Shown piece after piece: positions 19,566 to 27,925 of a DNA stretch of 37,790 nucleotides. The notes below the pieces were generated by a model that was not told the origin of the DNA, did not search any database, and saw only the letters and a list, made by a program, of their open reading frames with translations. A program made the position numbers and the translations under genes. The DNA is from Nemertoderma westbladi (taxonomy: Eukaryota > Xenacoelomorpha > Nemertodermatida > Nemertodermatidae), in contig JAUCBJ010000988.1 in NCBI GenBank assembly GCA_032718475.1, forward strand, positions 1 to 37,790, given 5' to 3'. Each line of letters starts with the position of its first letter. Within the stretch, counting starts at the first letter, position 1.

Positions 19566-21024
19566 CTTGTGTAGGATCCATTAGTTGCTTGACATCGGTA
19601 AAAAGAGCATCACGTAGGTTGGATAGGGTGATGGTACTCTCTTTGCCTAATTCCTTCAGAGTCTTTTTCTTAGTCTCATTCAGTAGCTTGGAGAGGTCAA
19701 ACACCTTGTAGGATGGAAATTTGTACGATGGTTGGAAGTTGGCTCTCACATGAGCTGCGGTGATTTGTGGGTGTGGATGGACTTCGACTCTCTGTGTATC
19801 AATTCCTACTGTTGTGGTTGTCGCAAAGGGATTTTTGTATTTGACATCCATGAGTATCCCTTTAATCCAAGAACGAGCAGATTCTGATTGTAGAAGATTG
19901 TCAGGTATACAGGACTTATGATGGGCGAGTGCAGCTGCATAAAGGCATATAAAAGTTCCACAGTCAAAGTGATTATCCTGAAGAGGAAAGTTGAATATCC
20001 GACTGGAATCGATACATCTCCACTTTACATGCTTGCTAGTAGTAGAGCACTCGTGCTTTTTGTAATGATTGTCCATGTTGTTAAATACATTGCATAATCT
20101 CTGAGTGATAATGTTTGGGGTACTATTCCCCAGTGGGCATAGTTTGCATATAGTCTTTGTCTGGACGTTAATAACATGCAATACATGATGTGAGTTCGAA
20201 CATTCAGGAACAATAATAAACTCAATGGGGACTGATCTCTGAGATTTGATTAGGAAATAGCTTCTAGCTATGTATTTAGCTGCTGCAGCTTTATTGTAAT
20301 TATGATTAAGAAGCTTCTGGGAAAGCTCATCGCTTATCCATACGACATTTTGCTGGCTGTGCTCTAACATCCAGCAGAAGGCATTCACAGCACCGTTCTG
20401 TAGCCAATTCTTACCTTCTAATGAGCGTAATTCAATGTCAGTTGGTTGTGAGACCCCATAGTAGAAGTCCTCAGTTCTAGAGGTATGAATGTTGTAGGCT
20501 ATAGTGTCAATTTGCTGATATATTTCTGCATTGGATGGTGGTTTGCTTGATTTCCCAGGAATAACACAGACATCATTCCCAGAGGGATTTAATGCATCAG
20601 ACCAGACATTTTGGTGACTTACTGTAGTGGATGTAGGTTGTGCTTCACTATTAAAGGTAATCAGATCAGCCGGTTTGTTGATCTGAATGCTGTCCCTTTC
20701 TTTCCATGTGCCATCATCTAAGAGATCATCAACAACAACTTTGTTGATGTCGATAGCGTTTGGGGAAACAAGGATATTATCCCTGGGACATACGCTTACT
20801 GTTGGAGTGATATTTTCCATGGGATGTACAGTTACAATAGGAGTGATAATTTCCCCGGGACACACACTGGCTGTGGGAGTGATATTTACCCCAGAACATA
20901 CACAATTTACTGTAGTATTGTCAGACCTTATGAGGCTAGCATGGTAAGAACTGTCAACTGTATAGTTCAACGGAAAAATATTTTTACTGGTCACGGAAGT
21001 AACATGAGTGGAAATGCCACTCAC
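19540..21024 (-). CDS. LINE ORF1, Ulp1/SENP-like (C48) cysteine-peptidase segment
   Basis: A 494-residue frame. The first ~130 residues are low-complexity with a degenerate ~18-residue repeat (VCPGEIITPIVTVHPMENIT type). Residues ~195-385 match the layout of Ulp1/SENP (MEROPS C48) proteases. RSLEGKNWLQNGAVNAFCWML fits L....WL....IN. SSHHVLHVINV-like sequence (actual NSHHVLHVINVQTKTICKLC) carries the catalytic-type His in the place of HW.L.....; a D/N-type partner follows about 16 residues later (CPLGNS, Asn in place of the usual Asp-Ser). NFPLQDNHFDCGTFICLYA gives the Q.N..DCG.F.C signature with the nucleophilic Cys. These enzymes cleave ubiquitin-like proteins or polyproteins. The assignment is by eye; the weak point is the third catalytic residue. 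Confidence 0.7.
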   Translation of the reverse strand: MSGISTHVTSVTSKNIFPLNYTVDSSYHASLIRSDNTTVNCVCSGVNITPTASVCPGEIITPIVTVHPMENITPTVSVCPRDNILVSPNAIDINKVVVDDLLDDGTWKERDSIQINKPADLITFNSEAQPTSTTVSHQNVWSDALNPSGNDVCVIPGKSSKPPSNAEIYQQIDTIAYNIHTSRTEDFYYGVSQPTDIELRSLEGKNWLQNGAVNAFCWMLEHSQQNVVWISDELSQKLLNHNYNKAAAAKYIARSYFLIKSQRSVPIEFIIVPECSNSHHVLHVINVQTKTICKLCPLGNSTPNIITQRLCNVFNNMDNHYKKHECSTTSKHVKWRCIDSSRIFNFPLQDNHFDCGTFICLYAAALAHHKSCIPDNLLQSESARSWIKGILMDVKYKNPFATTTTVGIDTQRVEVHPHPQITAAHVRANFQPSYKFPSYKVFDLSKLLNETKKKTLKELGKESTITLSNLRDALFTDVKQLMDPTQGGLLWTLF

Positions 21025-21040
21025 AGCATAATTGTTATTA

Positions 21041-21655
21041 CTACAAAAATTTTGGGAAAACTTGAGTTGATACGCTACTCAAAACGTTTTTGTTGGAGAC
21101 ATTGGGTATGGTTACGTTATTAACATTATTACTGCGATTATTGGGAATTATGTGAGTTGCTTCTCTATGCAAAACGTTATTACTTGAAAAATTAGGAATA
21201 ACATGAGTTGATTCGCTACTGGTAGTGGAAATATTGGGAATGATAACATTATTCGCATTATTACTAAAAATATTGGAAATAACATGAGTTGATTCACTGT
21301 CACTACTCAAAACGTTATTACTGGAAAAATTGTGAGTTGCGTGAGTTGAATCACTGCTCACACCTTTAGTAGCAGAAATGTTAGGAATAAATACGTTATT
21401 GGCATTATTACTTAAAATATTGGAAATAACATGAGTTGATTCACTGTCACTACTCAAAACGTTATTACTGGAAATATTGTGAGTTACGTGAGTTGAATCA
21501 CTGCTCACACCTTTAGTAGCGGAAATGTTAGGAATAAATACGTTATTAGCATTATTACTGAAAATATTGGAAATAACATGAGTTGATTCACTGTCACTAC
21601 TCAAAACGTTATTACTGGAAATATTGTGAGTTACGTGAGTTGAATCACTGCTCAC
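21041..21655 (-). CDS. LINE ORF1, 49-residue repeat segment (downstream of frameshift)
   Basis: Open frame of 204 residues made entirely of the Ser/Asn/His/Thr-rich 49-residue repeat. It carries on the array whose upstream part is in the 21652-23982 frame, across the 16-base deletion. It ends at TAG TAA after QVFPKFL. Against the repeat consensus (PNFSSNN) the end has one extra base near 21040-21050, after which the peptidase frame (starting SGISTHVTSVTSKN) continues the same kind of sequence. So it was part of one long ORF1. Confidence 0.6.
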   Translation of the reverse strand: MSSDSTHVTHNISSNNVLSSDSESTHVISNIFSNNANNVFIPNISATKGVSSDSTHVTHNISSNNVLSSDSESTHVISNILSNNANNVFIPNISATKGVSSDSTHATHNFSSNNVLSSDSESTHVISNIFSNNANNVIIPNISTTSSESTHVIPNFSSNNVLHREATHIIPNNRSNNVNNVTIPNVSNKNVLSSVSTQVFPKFL

Positions 21656-22140
21656 ACCTTTAGTAGCGGAAATGTTAGGAATAAATACGTTATTGGCATT
21701 ATTACTTTATGAGTTGGTTCACTGTCACTACTCAAAATGTTATTACTGGAAATATTGTGAGTTACGTGAGTTGAATCACTGCTCACACCTTTAGTAGCGG
21801 AAATGTTAGGAATAGATACGTTATTAACATTATTACTTAAAATATTGGAAATAACATGAGTTGGTTCACTGTCACTACTCAAAACGTTATTACTGGAAAT
21901 ATTGTGAGTTACGTGAGTTGAATCACTGCTCACACCTTTAGTAGCGGGAATGTTAGGAATAAATACGTTATTAACATTATTACTTAAAATATTGGAAATA
22001 ACATGAGTTGGTTCACTGTCACTACTCAAAACGTTATTACTGGAAATATTGTGAGTTACGTGAGTTGAATCACTGCTCACACCTTTAGTAGCGGAAATGT
22101 TAGGAATAAATACGTTATTAGCATTATTACTGAAAATATT
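21041..22140 (-). repeat. 147-bp tandem repeat array coding a 49-residue unit in LINE ORF1
   Basis: The block CACTGCTCACACC starts at 21352, 21499, 21646, 21777, 21924 and 22071. Spacing is 147 except once: 131 between 21646 and 21777, a 16-base deletion near 21706. Each 147-bp unit translates to 49 residues of the type SSDSTHVTHNISSNNVL plus SDSEPTHVISNILSNNVNN plus VFIPNISATK. Degenerate half-units continue towards 21041. The 16-base deletion shifts the frame and splits ORF1 here. Confidence 0.9.
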
Positions 22141-23982
22141 AGGAGATGGATCGCAACGTGAGATGTTGTTGCAGACGTTAGGAGAATAGAAATCATTGAC
22201 ATTATGTGAATTGGGGTTGGTACTGCCATGATTATATATGTTTAAATCAACTGAGTGTCCCTGAACCCGAATTGGGTCATGGGCTGTATGGTTGCCCGTG
22301 CCTCTCCAATCCGGGTCATTGAACTGTGTAAGGGAGCCATATGATTTAATTGGAGATTCAGGGCTGCAGTCTCCAAAACTCTGGGATTTCGAAGTGTAAT
22401 GGTCCGGGAGATCGTCCGCAATTATCGACCCATTCCATTTCGAAGGTTCATCGAAGAGCTTGGAGCAGAAGAGTGATGCCTCTGGGTTTAGACTATATCG
22501 ACCGGTCGCCGAAGACGTCGGGGGAACTTCAGCCGGGTTTATTCGGCCGGTCGCTGAAGAATTCAGAGGAACTACCGCCGGGTTTGATCGACCGAGTGAG
22601 GAGGAGGTCGGAAGAACTTCCACCGTGTTTGATTGACCGGTTGCGGAAGAAGTCGGAGGACCTTCCGCCGGGTTTATTCGACCGGTCGCTGAATAAATCG
22701 GAGGAACTTCCGCCGGGTTTGATCGACCGAGTGAGGAGGAAGTCAGAGGAACTTCCGCCGGGTTAGATCGACCGGTCGCTGGAAAGATCTGAGGAGCTTC
22801 CGCCAGGTTTATTTGACCGGTCGCAGAAGACGTCGGAGGGATTACCGCCGGGTTTATTCGACCGAGTGAGGAGGAAGTCGGAGGACCTTCCGCCGGGTTT
22901 ATTCGACCATTTGCTGAAGTTATCGGAGGAACTTCCACCAGGTTTAATTGACCGAGTGAGGAGGAAGTCGGAGGAACTTCCGCCGGGTTTGATTGACTGG
23001 TCGCTGAAGAAGTCGGAGGAACTGCCGCCGGGTTTGATCGACCGAGTGAGGAGGAGGTCGGAGGACCTTCCGCCGGGTTTATTCGACCAGTTGCTAAAGT
23101 TATTGAAGGAACTTCCACCGGGTTTATTGGACAGAGTGAGGCGGAAGTCAGAGGAACTTCCGACGGGTTTGATTGACCGGTTGCGGAGGAAGTTGGAGGA
23201 ACGTCCACCGAGTTTATTCGACTGGTCGCTGAAGAAGTCGGAGGAACTTCCGCCAGGTTTAATTGACTGGTTGCGGAGGAAGTCGGAGGAACTTCTGCCG
23301 GGTTTATTTGGCCGGTCGCTGAAGACGTCGGAGGGATTGCCGCCGGGTTTATTCGACCGAGTGAGGAGGAAGTCGGAGGAACTTCCGCCGGGTTTGATTG
23401 ACCGGTTGCGGAGGAAGTCGGAGGAACTTCCGCCGGGTTTATTTGACTGGTCGCTGAAGACGTCGGAGGAACTTCCGCCGGGTTTATTTGGCCGGTCGCT
23501 GAAGACGTCGGAGGTACTTCCGCCGGGTTTATTTGACTGGTCGCTGAAGACGTCGGAGGAACTTCCGCTGGGTTTATTTGGCTGGTCGCTGAAGACGTCG
23601 GAGGAACTTCCGCCGCGTTTATTTGACTGGTGGTGGATGAAGATCGATTGATAGTCGATGAGTTTGGACTATGTCGACCCAGCTTGACGGTACCTTTAGA
23701 GATGTTCAGAGAATTTCGTCTAGACCAGCAGTTCTTATCCGATGGCTTACCTTTAGGCCTACAATCAACTCCGGAGGACATAAGCTTAGCCGGAGCAACT
23801 CCGTTTTCTTCAACACTCAGGTTGAGTCCTTTTCGAACCACTCTGATGGTGATTGGAGTTTTAGGTTTGGCAGATCCAGGTTGGAGTTTGACTTTGCGTT
23901 GACGAAGTATATGTGGTGATCGAACGAACTTATCATTTGTCATTCTCCTCACCTTGCACCTTGTACCGGTTCTGCGATGCAC
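21652..23982 (-). CDS. LINE ORF1, N-terminal repeat-rich part
   Basis: Open frame of ~776 residues; the first ATG is near 23940 (MTNDKFVRSPHILRQRKVKL). The basic N-terminal ~120 residues (KPKTPITIRVVRKGLNLS) are followed by 25 tandem copies of a 15-residue Pro/Ser/Thr unit. A ~110-residue linker comes next, and then the first copies of the 49-residue repeat. The composition resembles a mucin-like or intrinsically disordered region. I recognise no enzyme domain in this part. It ends at 21652 only because of the 16-base deletion. The same repeats continue in the next frame, so the true protein ran on into the peptidase. Confidence 0.65.
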   Translation of the reverse strand: MHRRTGTRCKVRRMTNDKFVRSPHILRQRKVKLQPGSAKPKTPITIRVVRKGLNLSVEENGVAPAKLMSSGVDCRPKGKPSDKNCWSRRNSLNISKGTVKLGRHSPNSSTINRSSSTTSQINAAEVPPTSSATSQINPAEVPPTSSATSQINPAEVPPTSSATGQINPAEVPPTSSATSQINPAEVPPTSSATGQSNPAEVPPTSSSLGRINPAAIPPTSSATGQINPAEVPPTSSATSQLNLAEVPPTSSATSRINSVDVPPTSSATGQSNPSEVPLTSASLCPINPVEVPSITLATGRINPAEGPPTSSSLGRSNPAAVPPTSSATSQSNPAEVPPTSSSLGQLNLVEVPPITSANGRINPAEGPPTSSSLGRINPAVIPPTSSATGQINLAEAPQIFPATGRSNPAEVPLTSSSLGRSNPAEVPPIYSATGRINPAEGPPTSSATGQSNTVEVLPTSSSLGRSNPAVVPLNSSATGRINPAEVPPTSSATGRYSLNPEASLFCSKLFDEPSKWNGSIIADDLPDHYTSKSQSFGDCSPESPIKSYGSLTQFNDPDWRGTGNHTAHDPIRVQGHSVDLNIYNHGSTNPNSHNVNDFYSPNVCNNISRCDPSPNIFSNNANNVFIPNISATKGVSSDSTHVTHNISSNNVLSSDSEPTHVISNILSNNVNNVFIPNIPATKGVSSDSTHVTHNISSNNVLSSDSEPTHVISNILSNNVNNVSIPNISATKGVSSDSTHVTHNISSNNILSSDSEPTHKVIMPITYLFLTFPLLKV
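22505..23635 (-). repeat. 45-bp tandem repeat, 25 units coding a 15-residue Pro/Thr/Ser-rich motif
   Basis: By translation I count 25 consecutive 15-residue units on the pattern INPAEVPPTSSATGQ, with variants SNPAEVPPTSSSLGR, INPAAIPPTSSATGQ and others. There are no length changes. Substitutions are many, yet the frame is open throughout, so the array has been kept in frame. The antisense strand is open too (SEELPPGLIDR-type), a by-product of the repeat's composition. Confidence 0.9.
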
Positions 23983-24258
23983 AGTCTCAAAAATTAATTA
24001 ATCAGAGTTATTAATAATCAAAAGTATAGTAGGTTTAGCAATAACAGAATCAATAAATGCTTCACTTCGACCGATTCTTCTTTCCGATAAAGACGGTAGT
24101 ACCGGCACTAATGTACCAGCTCTACAGTATTATAATGCTCTTCCAGTATTGTTTGATCGCAGATGGCCAGAGCTCAGCAGATGGTCAGACCTAGGAGTCG
24201 GTCTCAGTGCAGACCAATAACGTAATGTAATATACGAACATAATGTAATATGTCTTAC

Positions 24259-24497
24259 CTGTGGACAATGAGGCGCCCAATCCGCTGTCCTGGGTGTCTG
24301 TATGCACCAACGGATATTTCTTGCATTCAGATTGGTCAGAGTTACATACCACAGTGAGGATACTGTCCAATGGGAATGAGTTACCACTGACAGCTAAGGG
24401 TTGCATATAGTACTGGTTTGGGTATGACTGTTGCGTAGGTTGAGGTAAGATTGTTGTATTGATTATAGGTGAAAGTTGATTGCTCTTTGTTTTCAAC
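24259..24497 (-). CDS. GLIS-family zinc-finger gene, C-terminal exon
   Basis: On the minus strand, acceptor TTTTTTATAG leads into LKTKSNQLSPIINTTILPQP, then a Gln/Tyr/Pro-rich stretch. Next come PLAVSGNSFPLDSILTVV and HTDTQDSGLGASLSTG, and a G|GTAAGA donor. It joins in phase 0 to the proposed donor at 24823. It looks like the non-finger C-terminal region (possibly transactivation) of the GLIS-type gene upstream. The end of the protein must lie further left, beyond or inside the large LINE; I could not find it. Confidence 0.5.
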
Positions 24498-24822
24498 TAT
24501 AAAAAATGTATAATGAAAGTTTGACTTCTTAGTTAATTATAAATTTATCAGTTAGCCAGAAACATATTTCACACGATGTTTAACTTGACTTCCTACAGTA
24601 ACATTTATGCAATTTTATTTAATATACTGTACGGTATATTGGCGAATTTTTCACAATTTGCGATACATTAACATTACGCATAAATTCGTTGATTCTCGCC
24701 TATTCTTGCCATAATTAGGCCTATTTACTTATTTTACTTTCTATATTTCGAGTAATTATAACTCAGAAGAAAATAGATACGTAACCGATTAATATCACAT
24801 TATGAGGCACATTTTTCCTGAC

Positions 24823-24992
24823 TTGAAACTGCGACGATGTTTTAGATACAGAGTCTAATAACTGAGATGCGTTCGAGTGTAGCTTCATATGTTTACGCAA
24901 GGAACTGGGGTCAGTGTACATTTTCGTACAGTTGGGCAGCTGACATACATATGGTTTGCTGTCTATGTGCGTTCTCATATGTTTGGCGCGAT
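24823..24992 (-). CDS. GLIS-family zinc-finger gene, fingers 4 (end) and 5 exon
   Basis: After a CGCGTTTTAG acceptor the exon completes an Asp codon split by the intron and reads [40 protein letters not shown]. The pattern [29 protein letters not shown] is diagnostic of the GLI/GLIS/ZIC group, and closest to GLIS. It supplies the His pair of finger 4 and all of finger 5 with C2H2 intact. The 3' boundary at a CAA|GTCAGG site is my choice because it joins in phase to 24497; the frame otherwise stays open to 24763. Confidence 0.75.
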
Positions 24993-25701
24993 CTAAAACG
25001 CGATAATTCAATGAAATTAGTTTAATTTTAGTATTGTGTAGTCAACGAAAACATATATATGTCGACCACAAAAACACTGGCACAGATAAATTAACATATG
25101 TCCACTTTTAAAAATACATAACAACAACAAAGAAATATATAACAAATAATTCACCAAAAAATAGTTTGAAGTTAATATATTAAGGCAAAAATTTTGAAAA
25201 AAATAATAGATTTCTTAACAGATTAAAATACATACAAACACAAACTGTCTTATAGCATTATGTAATTTGTTGTCGTAAATAGTTGTATATGTAATCAATG
25301 TCACTGTACTGTACAGTGTACATACGGTAATGAATGAATTGGATTCCTTGGGATCTCTCTAGATCGGATATTAAACTTTAATTCAAAGATATATATATAT
25401 TGTAATTTGTAATTAGTATTTAGTTTTTATTGGCTATTTTACCAAGCAGTAGCTCGTTCTAGGCGTGGGCATTCCTGTGCTACCAATCATGAGGCCCCGG
25501 TTCGATCCCTTGATTGGGCAGCACTATTTGGGTAAAGTGCTTTTAATTATGGCAGCTTAGCACCACCACCCTGGATTTCACCCTTAACTGGTCGATAAAT
25601 GGAAACCAAGGCGACTTGGAAAACAGATAGTGGAAGATAACACAGTGAACGGAGTTTAAATAAACTAAAAAATTATCCTATTCATTTACTATTTTACGTA
25701 C
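24993..25701. other. GLIS intron containing SINE copy 2
   Basis: AT-rich intron between the finger exons, bounded by GTACGT donor (25696-25701) and TTTTAG acceptor. The SINE at 25443-25688 is the only feature recognised. Confidence 0.5.
25443..25688 (+). mobile_element. tRNA-derived SINE, copy 2
   Basis: Head AGCAGTAGCTCGTTCTAGGC, then B box GGTTCGATCCC. It shares the blocks GGGCAGCACT, AAAGTGCTTTTAA, TGGTCGATAAATGG and AACCAAGGCGACTT with SINE copy 1. It is more diverged than copy 1, and its 3' end is unclear. A weak 9-bp direct repeat, CTATTTTAC, flanks it at 25434-25442 and 25689-25697. The right one overlaps the splice donor of the neighbouring GLIS exon, so the insertion may lie within a few bases of that donor. 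Confidence 0.7.
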
Positions 25702-25828
25702 CTGAGCTGTTACTGAACGCTTTGTTACACATTGGGTTTGTGCATGGGTAGGGCCTTTCTCCAGTGTGGTTCCGTAAATGAATCTTAAGATTTTCCTATC
25801 TAGAAAACATCCGATTACAAGATTCAAC
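25702..25828 (-). pseudogene. GLIS-family zinc-finger gene, fingers 3-4 exon with in-frame stop
   Basis: Between a TTTCAG acceptor and a GTACGT donor the exon reads VESCNRMFSR, stop, [31 protein letters not shown]. In the GLIS family this position is [12 protein letters not shown], so the TAG at 25796-25798 replaces the conserved leucine (for example TTG to TAG by one substitution). All other finger residues, both Cys pairs, the linker HTGERPY and the splice sites are conserved. The gene is therefore recently inactivated, a polymorphic null, or carries an assembly error. It joins in phase to the exons at 26013 and 24992. Confidence 0.75.
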
Positions 25829-26012
25829 CTGAAATTAGTTTGAGTAATTGATTTATTAATAATTATTAATTTTAAAATTAATAATAATCAATTATTTAAT
25901 AATAATTAATATTAAAAAATATAAACTTTATTGTTCATGCAGCAGTTAATTGTTGACAGACTTTGAATCTGTTTTATTCAATTATCTATTGGGATATATT
26001 TGAATGACTCAC

Positions 26013-26198
26013 GGGGCATATGTTGGGTCTCTCCCCACTGTGGACTCTCATGTGAACAATCAGTTTATATCGCGCGTTAAATGACTTATGTTGCCGTTGG
26101 CAACCAGCCCATCTGAAGATGTAATTTCCATTTTTCTTCTGTGTTTCCACATGGGTGCTTTCAATGTGTGTCACAAATATTGACAATTTGTGAAATAG
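26013..26198 (-). CDS. GLIS-family zinc-finger gene, fingers 1 (end) and 2 exon
   Basis: Acceptor TTTTACAG at 26199-26206, donor CCC|GTGAGT, phase 0 at the donor. It reads VTHIESTHVETQKKNGNYIF, RWAGCQRQHKSFNARYKLIV, HMRVHSGERPNICP. FNARYKL..HMRVHSGE.PN.C is the GLIS/GLI finger 2 signature. The first zinc-binding Cys of finger 2 (expected C.WAGC) is Phe here, a one-base change from TGC to TTC, so finger 2 should not fold normally. The frame is otherwise open. The exon with the start of finger 1 was not found to the right. This lesion supports decay of the gene. Confidence 0.7.
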
Positions 26199-27727
26199 CT
26201 GTAAAATATATAAGGATGAAATGGTAGTACGAAGCGGAACAATGTGAAGATATTAACTTCATATCAAACATACCATACAAAATTCAAGTACATATTGAAA
26301 TAAATGTTTGAAATAGAGGATATGAAGATATATATTTGACGGTATTACTTAATATAACCATTCTCAGCTGGTTTTTTTTTTTAGACTGCTTAATCTAAAA
26401 GCTTAAGCTTAATCTAAAACTGTTTTTTAATTTCGGTTTTTACGTTTCGGAATGTCCATGACTGAACACCACGTTTCCTCTTGCCTGCCGCCTGCCATAT
26501 TAACTAGATCATTCACACACTTTTCAGCTGTAGTGACTGCAGGGTGGTGCTAGGTAGCGCTGGACTTTGGTAATAAGATTACACAAAGGCTTACTTTTTA
26601 AATGAGCGTTGCATTTTTCACCAAGAAACAACGTGCCTAACAAATAGCCAGAATTTTGGCCAATTTTAATAAATTATGTCGATAACAAAAAAATAAATCC
26701 TTTAAAAGATAAATAATTCACAACAAAGATCCAATTAACTGAATTATCGCTGTCTAATAAGTAAAAGTACAGTAAGTGTATTATATTTCACTTTGCAGTT
26801 TACCCTCACGTGAGGAATTCCAGGTTTTTATTATTTTATTTCTATGAAATTATTAAACATAAAATTTAAAAATAGTAAAATTATAAAACGATTTTATTAG
26901 TTGGAAGGCAAATTGAGTACTGATAATATTCTAACCAGTTAGGAAGGATGAATAACTCGATCCTGAGTTTCTATGAGAGAGGTAAACCTGATTTAATTGA
27001 TTGCTGGATGTTGTGGAACTGCTGCACCTTCAACTCAACTCCAGTTCTATCTCGGAACCGGATACATTGCTATTGTTTATGTAGGCTACCATGCTGGTTG
27101 GGGAGGTGCGAATTAGCGAGTTAATATCAATCCCATCCAGACTCAATGGGCTGCAAGTGGTAAATATAAACGGTGGTTACCATTTAATATTAATAATTTT
27201 TAAAAATATTAAATAAGAGTAGCTATGGGGAGGGGGGGGGGGGGGGGTGGGGTCAATGGACGCTATCAAAAAATTAATCCCTTGTCATTGACGCAAATAA
27301 CAGCTGATTACCCCAAAAAATAAGATGCAACCTGATATACTGACGTTTGAATTTTTGAAATAATTTGCAACTGGAGATTTATCCGTTCATTAAATTCAAA
27401 ATTACGAGTTATTATATGCTTGACCCCCACCCCTCACCCCAAGGTTTTTCTTACCTTATAGATAACGACCTCTTTCCCCTGCGAGATCTCTGCCCTGAGT
27501 TTGTAGGAGAACTGTCTTTGTTTTGGGAATCGGTCTCCAAGTTGATTGAACTCGTATAATTTCTACGGCGTCTGGAATTGTTAGATATTCGCCAATTAAT
27601 ATTTATTATAGCTGATACTGTATTAATTTTATTGTTTATTAATAAATATAATTAATAGCTCCAATATCTTCTAAGGGGGTCGATTGCATTTAACAATCGA
27701 CAACAATCGATAATAATCAACTAAGGA
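26199..27727. other. non-coding sequence upstream of GLIS exons, with 16-base poly(G)
   Basis: AT-rich, with no exon recognised on the minus strand that would supply the start of finger 1. A run of 16 Gs lies at 27232-27247. Small ORFs have no motif. Confidence 0.4.
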
Positions 27728-27795
27728 AGTTTGACGACTTCCTGTACCTTGGATCATGGATAGAGAGTAGAAAGTGGCTGGTTGCGAGAAAAGGG
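27728..27795 (+). pseudogene. tiny remnant of an RTE-like reverse transcriptase
   Basis: FDDFLYLGSWIESRK corresponds to VDDFCYLGSWIRKSG in the RTE-like LINE at 11736-11770. At DNA level GACGACTTC, then GGATCATGGAT, are shared. Homology fades after an RKG codon run. It is a short diverged fragment, not a copy of recent origin. Confidence 0.5.
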
Positions 27796-27854
27796 AGCTG
27801 GGGAAAAAATGTTCATTCTGAGAAAAACTCGTTTAAAGTTTGGCTCTTAAAATC

Positions 27855-27925
27855 GACTGTTTTAATTGGTTCATTGGTCGTTATTGGGGTGTTTGCATTG
27901 GTTTATTGGTCGTTATTGGGTTTTA
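27855..27925. repeat. 31-bp tandem duplication
   Basis: TTGGTTCATTGGTCGTTATT and TTGGTTTATTGGTCGTTATT occur 31-32 bases apart, a two-copy direct repeat in non-coding AT-rich sequence. Confidence 0.6.

Larger units (their letters stand above)
14653..24174 (-). mobile_element. large LINE-type retrotransposon with protease-bearing ORF1 (ends tentative)
   Basis: On the minus strand, in order: a ~0.2-kb leader; a long ORF1 region (23982 to 18252) with tandem repeats, a C48-like peptidase, a coiled coil and an RRM-like domain; an intact ORF2 (18319 to 15149) with endonuclease and reverse transcriptase; and a ~0.5-kb 3' UTR with a (GGT)n-poly(G) tract and AATAAA-like sequence near its end. There are no LTRs and no integrase. 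The ends are proposed from a 9-bp direct repeat, CAGCAGATG, at 14644-14652 and 24175-24183. That repeat is only suggestive, and the coding extent (15149-23982) is the firm part. The insertion lies just downstream of the last GLIS exon I can see. The clade (jockey/CR1-like group) is unresolved. Confidence 0.65.

Noticed and set aside
22505-23635. CRISPR array (regular 45-bp periodicity)
   Set aside because: Units are contiguous with no unique spacers, translate in frame, and the genome is eukaryotic.
22350-23651. Plus-strand open frames (22350-22766 and 22866-23651) with SEELPPGLIDR-type repeats
   Set aside because: They are the antisense of the 45-bp ORF1 repeat. A 45-bp unit without stops in one antisense frame stays open for the whole array. 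Flanking sequence gives no start, domain or extension, and the sense frame joins to the rest of ORF1.
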